Source of the DNA: Candidatus Poribacteria bacterium
GTDB lineage: Bacteria > Poribacteria > WGA-4E > WGA-3G
Length of the DNA: 64,000 bases
Direction of reading: 5' to 3'
NCBI GenBank assembly: GCA_022821965.1
Contig: JAJECN010000040.1
Coordinates: forward strand, 235,166-299,165
Part shown: positions 9,324 to 18,300 of the stretch, piece by piece
Position numbering within the stretch: the stretch's first letter is position 1
How the letters are laid out: each line of letters begins with the position of its first letter
The notes under the pieces: generated by a model
Database searches by the model: none
Seen by the model: the letters and a program-made list of their open reading frames with translations, nothing else
Told to the model about the DNA's origin: nothing
Translations under genes and position numbers: made by a program

Positions 9324-10862
9324 ATGTCACAATCCGCCCATCGTGAAGTGTCTTGTTCTTTTTGTCTCCAGGACAGTACACAGATCCGTCTACGACTCCT
9401 CCAAGGTAGAGAAGCAAATATTTGTGTTGAATGTATTGTTCGCCTATCAGCATCCACGGTGGATAATGCTTCATGTGCTTTTTGTAGGCGCGATAATACG
9501 CAAGTAGAACGACTCTTTAGTGGACTTGAGGCGAATATCTGCGAAAAATGTCTTTCCGAGTGTATTGATGTTTGTAATGACGTTCTCGCTCGCAGACCGG
9601 ATGGTAGTATTGATTTTGCTATGGAGGACTTTAAAAGCGGAGAGACACGCGAACAGCAGGAATCTGGTGGTTCTCAAGGACAACCTCCACAAACACGCGG
9701 AGGCGGTACCCGTGCGCAAACGGAAACTGACACTGCAGGCACGGCACGCTCGCAAACAAAAAATGAACAAAGTCCGCTTGGAGAACCCCCCTCACCGAAA
9801 GAAATTAAAGCGAAACTTGATGAATATGTAATAGGTCAGGAAGATGCTAAAAAGACATTAGCTGTTGCGGTTTACACACACTACAAGCGATTACACCACA
9901 GCAGCAATACAACCAATGATGTTGAATTAGACAAGAGCAATATTTTACTTATCGGTCCAACGGGCACCGGGAAAACGCTCCTTGCCCAAACCCTTGCGAA
10001 AGTTTTGGATGTGCCATTCGCTATCACCGATGCAACAACGCTGACTGAAGCTGGGTACGTCGGTGAAGATGTCGAAAATATCATCTTGAAACTCGTCCAA
10101 GCTGCAGATGGTGATGTTGCGCGTGCTGAAACAGGTATCATTTATATTGATGAGATTGATAAGATTACGCGAAAATCCGAAAATCCGTCAATTACGCGTG
10201 ATGTCTCCGGTGAAGGCGTTCAGCAAGCACTGCTTAAGATTCTTGAAGGCACAACCGCGAATGTCCCACCACGCGGTGGCAGAAAGCATCCACACCAAGA
10301 GATGATTGAGGTTAATACCAAGCGGGTATTATTCATCTGTGGCGGGACCTTTATCGGGTTAGAAAATCTGATTAAGGATAGGCTCGGCAAGCAAAGTATT
10401 GGCTTCGGTTCGCCTATCCAACCCAAGAGCGAGACAAAGATTCATGAAATCTTTGCTCAGGCAACGCCGAAAGATCTCACAAAATACGGTTTTATACCGG
10501 AGTTAATTGGACGACTGCCAGTTGTCACAACACTTCACGAATTGGATGCTGAGGCACTCGTTCGGATCCTCACTGAACCTAAGAACGCTCTGGTGAAACA
10601 ATATCAGCATCTTTTGGCTTATGAAGGTGTGCAATTCCACACAACTGATGAAGCATTAACCGCTATCGCTGATGAGGTGATTGAACGCGAAACTGGGGCG
10701 CGCGGGTTAAGGGCGGTTTTTGAAAAGATTATGCTCGAGACGCTCTATCGCCTCCCTTCGCTTAATGATGTTGAAGCGTGCTATGTTACTGAAGATTCCG
10801 TGCGTAAGAGTGAGCCACCGCAACTGACTTATAGAAAATCCGAAGCACTTAAAACTGCATAA
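9324..10862 (+). CDS. clpX: Clp protease ATPase subunit with tandem zinc fingers
   Basis: AAA+ unfoldase that recognises tagged substrates and feeds ClpP. The 512-residue protein is longer than usual ClpX (about 420). The N-terminus has two copies of the zinc-binding domain: Cys11/Cys14 with Cys34/Cys37, then Cys51/Cys54 with Cys73/Cys76; ClpX normally has one. A low-complexity Gln/Gly/Thr linker follows (about 105-155). The ATPase has Walker A GPTGTGKT at 211-218, a Walker B with YIDEIDK, the pore loop GYVGEDVEN, and the ClpP-docking IGFG loop ([10 protein letters not shown]). Start ATG at 9324 is preceded by AAAGGAAA. A heptamer-repeat lies on each side. Confidence 0.96.
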   Translation: MSQSAHREVSCSFCLQDSTQIRLRLLQGREANICVECIVRLSASTVDNASCAFCRRDNTQVERLFSGLEANICEKCLSECIDVCNDVLARRPDGSIDFAMEDFKSGETREQQESGGSQGQPPQTRGGGTRAQTETDTAGTARSQTKNEQSPLGEPPSPKEIKAKLDEYVIGQEDAKKTLAVAVYTHYKRLHHSSNTTNDVELDKSNILLIGPTGTGKTLLAQTLAKVLDVPFAITDATTLTEAGYVGEDVENIILKLVQAADGDVARAETGIIYIDEIDKITRKSENPSITRDVSGEGVQQALLKILEGTTANVPPRGGRKHPHQEMIEVNTKRVLFICGGTFIGLENLIKDRLGKQSIGFGSPIQPKSETKIHEIFAQATPKDLTKYGFIPELIGRLPVVTTLHELDAEALVRILTEPKNALVKQYQHLLAYEGVQFHTTDEALTAIADEVIERETGARGLRAVFEKIMLETLYRLPSLNDVEACYVTEDSVRKSEPPQLTYRKSEALKTA

Positions 10863-10890
10863 CAGTTATCGGTTATCAGTTTTCGGTTAA
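10862..10890. repeat. heptamer-repeat intergenic element, copy 3 (half)
   Basis: Only the left arm is clear: CAGTTATCGGTTATCAGTTT then TCGGTTAA, directly after the clpX stop. No convincing right arm follows before the lon start, so this is a truncated or half-copy. Confidence 0.65.
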
Positions 10891-10963
10891 GACTTGTAGC
10901 GGTTGCGTGTTGCGTAAATTTCACAAATCGCTCTTTTATTGACAACCATAAAGGATAAGAAGT

Positions 10964-13411
10964 ATGAATCCGACAGCAACACAAGAATACGAAACGATAA
11001 GTTTGCCGGTTATTGATTTGCCCCCGGATTTCGATAGGTATTCTCCTTTTCCGAGGACGAGATCTCTTTTAATTGTCGCCCGTAGAACAGGAGTCCAGGC
11101 AACGCATGCTGCGCTTCGCTCAAACAAGCGGATACTCCTCCTCCACCAAAAAATGGCGTTGGAAGAAGGGGCGGAAGCAACCCCGGAACACCTCCGCGCC
11201 ATTGGTTCCGTCGCAAATATCATTGAATCTTATGAGCCCGGTGATGGCACAATCCGTATCGCCATCGCTGCAGAACATCGTGCGATTGTTCTTCGCTATA
11301 TAAAGACGGATGATTTTTTGAAAGCAGACGTGCAAGTCGCTTATGAGGAGATAGGTTTAGCGAGTGCAGCCGAGTCTCTGATGAAAGATACGAGGAAACT
11401 TTTCAATGACTACGCGAAAACACGGCAGAAGGAGCAAACGCAAAGCTCACAACCCCATGTTTTAACATTGGAAGAGGTGAAACGTGCTATTAAGGAGCAA
11501 GAAGAACCTGGACATCTCGCGGATACTATCGCCGGGTTTCTGAACCTCACAGCATCGGAACGCCAAGCCGCCATTGAAGAGCTTAACCCGATTAAACGGT
11601 TGCAACTCGTCATTCAGTTTCTGAGCGAGGCATTGGAACGCAATGAACTCCGCGATGATATTCACAATCAGGTCCGCGAATCTGTTCAGAAGACACATCG
11701 CGAATTCTACCTTCAGGAACAGATGAAGGTTATCCAGAAAGAACTTGGTAGAGATGATATTGCCGAGGTCGATGAACTCCGAGAACAGGTGAAAAATGCC
11801 GGAATGTCCGAGGAAGCCGAGGAAAAGGCACTTAAGGAACTTGACCGACTCGCACAGATACCCCCGCAGTCCGCTGAGTCCGGTGTTATCCGCACCTATG
11901 TGGATTGGATACTCGCGCTGCCGTGGAAAGAGAGCACCGAACATCAACTCCAACTTCCCGAAGCCCAACGCATACTTGACGAAGACCACTACGGATTAGA
12001 GAAACCGAAAGAAAACGTGTTGGAATACCTCGCTGTTCTACAACTTGTCAAACACCTCAAGGGACCTATTATCTGCCTCGTTGGTCCTCCAGGGGTTGGA
12101 AAAACCTCGCTCGGTAAATCGGTTGCCCGTGCGACAGGTAGAGAGTTCGTCAGAATGTCACTCGGTGGTGTTCGAGATGAAGCAGAAATCCGAGGACACA
12201 GGCGTACCTATATTGGGGCAATCCCTGGACGTATCATTCAGGGACTTCGCGATGTGAAGTCGAAAAATCCACTGTTCCTGCTTGATGAGATTGATAAACT
12301 CAGTTCAGATTTCCGAGGTGATCCGGCATCTGCACTCCTTGAGGTACTGGATCCGGAGCAGAACTCCACTTTCCGCGACCATTACATGGATATCGCATTT
12401 GACCTTTCCGATGTTATGTTTATAACAACCGCCAACACCCGTGTCACTATTCCGCCTGCGCTTCAGGACCGGATGGAAATTATTGAATTGCCGGGTTATA
12501 CCGATTTTGAGAAGCATAACATCGCTACGTTTACACCGAATGGACTCATCCCGAAGCAACTTGAACGCCACGGGCTTTCAGGCGATAATATCACCTTCAC
12601 AGATGAAGCCCTCTTTGAAATGATCCATAAGTACACACGTGAGGCGGGTGTGCGAAACCTTGAACGTACAATCACGACCGTCTTGCGAAAGGTTGCCAGA
12701 GAAATCGTTACTGAAGAGACACCAGATCTCAATATTGAAGTAACACCGGAGAATTTGAGTGATTATCTCGGACCCGCTAAGTGGACACGCACCAAAGCTG
12801 AAGAACGCGATGAAGTCGGCGTTGCCACAGGTATGGTGTGGACCCAAATCGGCGGCGATATTGTCGCTGTTGAAGCGACGACGATGCAAGGAGAGGGTAA
12901 ACTCAACATGACAGGACAACTTCAGGAAGTGATGCGTGAGTCTGTCCAAACCGCAGTTGCTTATATCCGCTCCCGCGCGGAATCCTTCGGGTTATCTGAC
13001 AATCGGTTCGACCAACAGGATATCCATATCCATATTCCGGAGGGTGCTGTGCCGAAAGATGGTCCTTCTGCGGGGATCACTGTCGCAACGGCGATCCTTT
13101 CTGCGCTAACTGGGAAGTCGGTCCGTAAAGATGTTGCTATGACGGGAGAGATTACACTCCGCGGTAGAGTGCTACCGATCGGTGGTTTGAAGGAGAAAGC
13201 ACTTGCTGCCTATCGCAACGGCATCTTCGACATTATTATCCCCGAGGACAATGAAAAAGATGAGGCTGACATACCGACGGAGATTCGGGACGCTATACGT
13301 TTCCACAAAGTCAACGATATGACACAAGTGCTGGAACAGGCATTGACGGATCCCATCGTGGAAGCCGAAGCTCCAGTAGAAGTACCGGTCGTCACCCAGC
13401 CACCAGTGTAA
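10964..13411 (+). CDS. lon: ATP-dependent Lon protease
   Basis: Homohexameric AAA+ serine protease degrading misfolded and regulatory proteins. The 815-residue product has an N-terminal substrate-binding domain (about 1-200), a coiled-coil helical region, Walker A GPPGVGKT at 374-381, a Walker B with FLLDEIDK, and a C-terminal peptidase domain. The catalytic dyad is Ser702 (PKDGPSAG) and Lys745 (GGLKEKA), with the 43-residue spacing of Escherichia coli Lon. Start ATG at 10964 follows AAGGATAAG. It is an ordinary bacterial Lon placed after clpX, as in many genomes. A short tail rich in Val/Pro/Glu closes the protein. Confidence 0.97.
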   Translation: MNPTATQEYETISLPVIDLPPDFDRYSPFPRTRSLLIVARRTGVQATHAALRSNKRILLLHQKMALEEGAEATPEHLRAIGSVANIIESYEPGDGTIRIAIAAEHRAIVLRYIKTDDFLKADVQVAYEEIGLASAAESLMKDTRKLFNDYAKTRQKEQTQSSQPHVLTLEEVKRAIKEQEEPGHLADTIAGFLNLTASERQAAIEELNPIKRLQLVIQFLSEALERNELRDDIHNQVRESVQKTHREFYLQEQMKVIQKELGRDDIAEVDELREQVKNAGMSEEAEEKALKELDRLAQIPPQSAESGVIRTYVDWILALPWKESTEHQLQLPEAQRILDEDHYGLEKPKENVLEYLAVLQLVKHLKGPIICLVGPPGVGKTSLGKSVARATGREFVRMSLGGVRDEAEIRGHRRTYIGAIPGRIIQGLRDVKSKNPLFLLDEIDKLSSDFRGDPASALLEVLDPEQNSTFRDHYMDIAFDLSDVMFITTANTRVTIPPALQDRMEIIELPGYTDFEKHNIATFTPNGLIPKQLERHGLSGDNITFTDEALFEMIHKYTREAGVRNLERTITTVLRKVAREIVTEETPDLNIEVTPENLSDYLGPAKWTRTKAEERDEVGVATGMVWTQIGGDIVAVEATTMQGEGKLNMTGQLQEVMRESVQTAVAYIRSRAESFGLSDNRFDQQDIHIHIPEGAVPKDGPSAGITVATAILSALTGKSVRKDVAMTGEITLRGRVLPIGGLKEKALAAYRNGIFDIIIPEDNEKDEADIPTEIRDAIRFHKVNDMTQVLEQALTDPIVEAEAPVEVPVVTQPPV

Positions 13412-13414
13412 CAA

Positions 13415-13502
13415 ATAGTTATCAGTTTTCGGTTCTCGGTTCTCGGTTAAAGAGTCTCCTGTGGCAGCCACAGAGACCTCTTGTAACTGACCACTGACAA
13501 CT
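13415..13502. repeat. heptamer-repeat intergenic element, copy 4
   Basis: Left arm of five heptamers (AGTTATCAGTTTTCGGTTCT and onward to 13454), a central perfect palindrome TGTGGCAGCCACA (13460-13472), and right arm CTTGTAACTGACCACTGACA (13480 onward). The whole can fold as a long hairpin with AGAG/CTCT closing the inner stem. It ends about 9 bases before the rqcP ATG, occupying its leader. Confidence 0.78.
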
Positions 13503-13511
13503 CTAAAAAAA

Positions 13512-13802
13512 ATGCGGTTAGACAAATTCCTGCAAGTTAGCCGCCTTGTAAAACGGCGGACAATAGCCAATACTCTCTGTAGTAAAGGTGCGGTCAGTGT
13601 CAACGGACACGTTGCGAAAGCGGGAAAGATGCTCGTTGTTGGAGATGTTATCCGCTTATCGGGACCCGCGCCCTCTGCTGCGGAGGTGCATCCGGCGGAT
13701 ATCGGGGAGGTTTCTGAATCCGAATATGAGATTCTTGAGCTACCCTCTGGAAACGTCTCGCGTGCCCGTGCCGCAACACTCTATCGTCAATTAAATCCGT
13801 AG
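13512..13802 (+). CDS. rqcP: RqcP-like S4 RNA-binding protein
   Basis: Small (96-residue) S4-domain protein. It opens with MRLDKFLQVSRLVKRRTIAN and continues with an SVNGHVAKAGKML-type strand, the signature of RqcP (YabO) and the related Hsp15. In Bacillus, RqcP binds the 50S subunit and works with RqcH in alanine tailing of stalled nascent chains. Its place directly after lon in a proteolysis cluster fits ribosome-associated quality control, although no RqcH is in the window. No Shine-Dalgarno precedes the ATG; the leader is a heptamer-repeat element. Hsp15 is the alternative family name. Confidence 0.85.
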   Translation: MRLDKFLQVSRLVKRRTIANTLCSKGAVSVNGHVAKAGKMLVVGDVIRLSGPAPSAAEVHPADIGEVSESEYEILELPSGNVSRARAATLYRQLNP

Positions 13803-13920
13803 CCTCTATCTCCTGATTGAACCGCTACACAGATGCCGCCCCACGAGGCTTTGACCACAGTTCCAAAAACCGAACAACGATAGGTTTGGATTCTCTAAGG
13901 GATGTTTCGTTCCAATCTGG

Positions 13921-13951
13921 ATTGATTGACCGCAAGGTAATGTAAAAAAAA
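13921..13951 (+). promoter_or_regulatory. CCGCAAGG leader element before pdxA
   Basis: GATTGACCGCAAGGTAATG followed by eight A residues and the pdxA ATG. AAGG is the likely Shine-Dalgarno core. The block matches the leader at 15316-15351 (GATTGACCGCAAGGTAAATT plus A-tail) and the family core ACCGAACCGCAAGGAAAAT. Confidence 0.7.
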
Positions 13952-15097
13952 ATGATTCGCACAGAGTTCCAGATCCAATCCGAAGCCGTTGCGCACCGAA
14001 CAAACCTACCGCCCACCGCTAATAAACCAATAATTGGGATAACGATGGGGGACGCGGCTGGCATCGGTCCCGAAATCATCGTCAAGGCACTGGCGCAGAA
14101 AAACGTATATTTGCTGTGTCAACCAATTGTCATCGGCAGCCCTGCCATTTTTCAGGATGCATGTTCACGCTTCACAACACCCTCCGGTACATCGCAATTA
14201 AAACTCAATATCATTGAAACGCCGATACAGGCAAAGGCAAGACACGGGACAATTGATGTCCTTGATGTATCTTCGCTATCCCCTCAGGATATTTCGGTGG
14301 GTACTATAGATGCGCGCGCGGGTGCCGCTGCTGTCAAAGTGATCGAAACGGGGGTACGTCTGGCGATGGCAGGTGAGATTGACGCGATCACAACTGCCCC
14401 AATATGCAAAGCCGCTATACACCGCGCAGGCATACCCTATCCGGGACACACAGAAATGCTTGCTGCCTTCACTAACACACCACACGAAGTGATGATGCTC
14501 TGCACACCTGAGGCATTGATGTCCCAACAGACTAACGATACCAACAACAAGGTTGCTTTTGCTGTCTCTTTCGTAACGAATCATATCGCATTGACTGACG
14601 TGCCGAAATACCTTTCCGTCCAAAGAATCGTGGAGGTTATTCGTGTAACTCAGGAGGTGTTGGTGCGCTGCGGTATCTCCGAACCGCGACTTGTCGTTGC
14701 TGGGCTGAACCCACACGCAGGTGAAGAAGGGATGTTCGGGAAAGAGGAAGAACATTTTATCCGTCCAGCCATTGAACAGGTCCAGGCACACGCGCATCCC
14801 GGCACGATAGATGGACCGCTCCCGGCTGACGCACTTTTCGTCAAAGCGAGCCAAGGTGAGTGGGACGCTGTTATCGCTATGTACCATGATCAAGGCAATA
14901 TCCCGATAAAACTTCTCGGATTTGGTGATCTTGTGAATGTCACCTTAGGTTTACCGATAGTCCGTACGAGTGTGGATCACGGGACTGCGTTTGACATAGC
15001 AGGCAAGGGGATCGCGAGTGAAAATAGTTTGGTGGCAGCACTCAACTGCGCTTCACAACTTTCTAATTTACCTTGCGGTTCGTTTAGAGGGGTTTAG
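13952..15097 (+). CDS. pdxA: 4-hydroxythreonine-4-phosphate dehydrogenase
   Basis: Zinc- and NAD-dependent enzyme of the DXP-dependent pyridoxal phosphate pathway. The 381-residue protein begins with a non-conserved stretch of about 25 residues, then PIIGITMGDAAGIGPEI, typical of the PdxA N-terminus. Metal-ligand histidines are in PGHTEMLAAFT, MYHDQGNIPIKLL and the TSVDHGTAFDIAGKG motif. The last residues NLPCGSFRGV are not PdxA-like. They are encoded by a reversed copy of the CCGCAAGG leader repeat (15063-15160), which also supplies the stop codon. The gene stands alone between the proteolysis cluster and the large secreted peptidase. Confidence 0.95.
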   Translation: MIRTEFQIQSEAVAHRTNLPPTANKPIIGITMGDAAGIGPEIIVKALAQKNVYLLCQPIVIGSPAIFQDACSRFTTPSGTSQLKLNIIETPIQAKARHGTIDVLDVSSLSPQDISVGTIDARAGAAAVKVIETGVRLAMAGEIDAITTAPICKAAIHRAGIPYPGHTEMLAAFTNTPHEVMMLCTPEALMSQQTNDTNNKVAFAVSFVTNHIALTDVPKYLSVQRIVEVIRVTQEVLVRCGISEPRLVVAGLNPHAGEEGMFGKEEEHFIRPAIEQVQAHAHPGTIDGPLPADALFVKASQGEWDAVIAMYHDQGNIPIKLLGFGDLVNVTLGLPIVRTSVDHGTAFDIAGKGIASENSLVAALNCASQLSNLPCGSFRGV

Positions 15098-15160
15098 CAG
15101 GAAAGTTCTTGTCCGTATATCCAGTCCGACGCGATGCTTGGACTTACATTCTCTGGACAA
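15063..15160 (-). repeat. leader element, reversed copy at pdxA 3' end
   Basis: On the minus strand it reads AAACGAACCGCAAGGTAAAT at its 3' end and GGATATACGGACAAG near its middle, blocks shared with the copies at 28991-29068 and 31165-31252. It has no start codon behind it on the minus strand, so here it is not acting as a gene leader. Its start lies inside the pdxA reading frame. Confidence 0.65.
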
Positions 15161-15231
15161 AGAAGAGAAAATGAAGTTTTTCCATACACACTACATCAAA
15201 TAGAAGAATGATTGTCAGTTAGAGAGGTTTC

Positions 15232-15290
15232 TGTGGCTGCCACAAGTGTTGTTCCGCTCCACTTGGGAGAAACACCCAAGCAAAACACCT
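15232..15290. repeat. intergenic palindrome and shared block
   Basis: TGTGGCTGCCACA (15232-15244) is a perfect palindrome related to that in heptamer element 4. CTTGGG and CCCAAG enclose GAGAAACA nearby, making a small hairpin. The block AGAAACACCCAAGC...CACCT (15268-15290) recurs at 30684-30707 with one inserted base. Confidence 0.5.
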
Positions 15291-15315
15291 AAAGGACTAA
15301 AGATTTTTATTGTCC

Positions 15316-15351
15316 AAACCCCGTTGATTGACCGCAAGGTAAATTAAAAAA
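15316..15351 (+). promoter_or_regulatory. CCGCAAGG leader element before C25 peptidase gene
   Basis: AAACCCCGTTGATTGACCGC then AAGGTAAATTAAAAAA and the ATG at 15352. AAGG is the probable ribosome binding site. The AAACCCC block and the core match the leaders at 28033-28070 and 38207-38244. Confidence 0.72.
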
Positions 15352-18300
15352 ATGAAAAAGATTCGAGTTTTTTTACTTTTATTTTTTGTATTCTATACTG
15401 CTCCGATATTGGTCTCCGTAGCACAGACACAGTCCGGCTCGCCGCTCAAGATTCTGGCAATCACAACCGACACGCTTACGGCACGCTTCACACTCCCCGA
15501 ACTTCAGGTAACAACACATTCCAACGCTCCTGAAGAAGGAACTTCGGATCTGGTGTCCGAAATTCATTTTGCAGGTGCAGATTGGACACTTGATGTAGGC
15601 AAACCTCGTCTCCCTATCTATGCACAACGCATCGGAATCCCTGTTTCGGGAACACCAGTTGTCACCGTCATTCAGGCACGTCCAGAGATAAGAAACGTTG
15701 AAAATATCCGTGTCACACCCGATGATCCGATTTATCCTGTGCTAACGACAAACCCTCGGACCTCACAGGGGTTTTATCCTACACAACTTGTAGAGGTTAT
15801 TCCGGTCGGTTTTGTGCGCGAACAGCGTATCGCGAGTCTGCAAATCAACCCAGTTCAATACAATCCGGCAACAAAGCAGTTGAGAATTTACGCGTCTGTG
15901 ACGTTCCGTATCGATTTCCCTCCGTTCTCAGGAACCGTTGGTACCGTTTCTGCTGCACCCTCCACTTTCTCAAGAACCTCTCCGGTCTTTGAGAAAATGT
16001 TTCAGGGAACATTGCGAAACTACGAGCAAGCAAAACCGTGGCGCAGCCGTAGGGGCGAGGCACCCTCGACTCTGCAACATGGTAGTTCCCGCGGCGGTGG
16101 TGCTCCTAAAGCACCTACATTGACAACGAACACGTATCGTTTCAAAATTCCCATTACCAGAACGGATCTCTATCGCATTAATTATAACAACATCAAAGCA
16201 TCCGCTGGTATTGAACCGGAAGACATCAATCTTGATACCCTTCGATTGGAAAGCGGCGGACAAAAACAGGGCATCTATGTTTTTGATGATAATGGAAACG
16301 ATAGACTCGACAGCGGCGAGCGGATCGTCTTTTACGGACGTGCGTTGTCTGACAACAAATTTACCGACACAAACGTTTATTGGCTCCGTTTCGCTTTGCG
16401 AGGAGAGCCGACGACTGGTATTGAAACATCCCGTGTTGAAGAACGGGATGCAACGCCGCTGTCCCCAAACTTGATAGCACCAAGTGCCTTTTTAACACGT
16501 ATCCGATTTGAAGAGAATAGACTTCATGATGTCTTAGCTGGCAACGATATTAAGTCCGAACTTGCCGATCACTATTTCTGGGTTGCCTTCCGTGGTGGAA
16601 ACACTAAGAATTTCGAGAACATAGAATTGCCTGAGGCAGTACCGAGACTTCAAATTGACCGTAACGCCAACTTGAACGCCACCTTACGTATCAGGTTCCA
16701 AGGGGCTTCCCGTAGAGGAACTGCACTTCACAGAGCACGCGTCAGTTTCAACAACGGCCGACTCGGTAGGAGTGTGGAATGGAAGCGTCAAGGTTCACCG
16801 ACTGCAGTCCGCAGTATTCCACAGGCGCGTATCCATAATGACCCAGTGAATGTTATACGTATTGAAGCATTGGATGCCAACCGTACCCCTCCGGGATCCT
16901 ACGACTTCTATCTCGACTGGTATGAGTTTGATTATTGGCGAAACTTTCGGGCAGATGGCAAGAGTCTTGAATTCAATACCAATACCGAACCGCGCAACCG
17001 AGGCAAAGTCCAATACCGCGTCGAAAACATCTACAATGACACAATTGACGTATATCAACTTAATGAGAACGGCATTGCGAGTAGACTCACTGGTGGTGAG
17101 GTTTCCCGTGTCGGTGCCGGTCATAACATTCTTTTTGAGGATACAGTCGGGCGGCATACGCGTTATTTCGTCATTAGTCGTTCGGCTTACCGGAGCATCA
17201 ATGCTCTTGTTTCAACGCCGCCAACGCCATTGCGTAACCCTTCTAACCAAGCCGACTATGTCGTCATTACGCACCCAACCTTTGCCGACGGTATCCAATC
17301 GCTCGTTGAATTTCGGCGTTCACAAGGGTTGACAACCATGGTCGTTGATATTGACGATATCTATGATGAATTCAGCGATGGCGTCTTTAACCCGCTTGCG
17401 ATCCAGAAATTCCTGCGATATGCGTATACCAGTTGGCAACAGCCTGCCCCGACTTATGTGCTGCTCGTCGGAGATGCACACTATGATTACAAGAATGCCA
17501 TCGTCAAACTCTACCGAGAAGAGAGGAAGACCTATAACCTTTATCCGATCTTCGTGCCGACATACCACGGTTGGGCACCCGAATGTGGTGAAACTGCGAT
17601 GGACCACCGGTTCGTCAACGTGAGTGGTGAGGACCCACTCCCTGATATGCTCATTGGGAGGCTCTCTGTTCAAACCCCGGAAGCCCTGACGACGATGGTT
17701 GAAAAGATCATCAACTACGAGCAGAATCTTAGAACGGGACTCTGGCAAGGTACCTTGATCCAAGTCGCAGATGATAACACAGACAACCCAGGCGATGGGG
17801 TCTTTGAGGCATCACGCAATCAATTAATACGAGATATTATACCGGTCGGGTATGATACCCGCCAAATCTATCTCCGAAGGCTCAAAAGTCCTGAACGCAC
17901 ACGTGCCCTAATTCGTTCGGCACTCAGTAGAGGTGCGATTGCTATTGAATATACTGGACACGGTGGGATACAGACGTGGGCAGATGAGTCCATTTTTCGT
18001 AGTGAAGATGTCGTCAGTTTACGGAACCGATACCTGCCATTTGTTATTACAACGACCTGTCTTAATGGACAATTTGATAAACCTCAACAGGTTGGAAACT
18101 TCTGCCTCAGCGAGCACTTTATGTTGGGAAAATACGGAGCGATTGCCACACTCTCGGCGACACGGCTAACTTATGGGACAGCAAATGCCGAGTTTGACAA
18201 AGACCTGTTTGAATCCTTTTTCGGGGTTGGTCGTGAACCAATACTTGTTATTGAGGGTGGCGGTGAACTTCCACCAACGGTGGGACACATCGTTGCCGAT

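Noticed and set aside
11462..11989. A 175-residue frame antisense to lon
   Set aside because: Shadow of the lon coding sequence with no ribosome binding site.
14276..14893. A 205-residue frame antisense to pdxA
   Set aside because: pdxA is unmistakable on the plus strand; the frame has no family signature.
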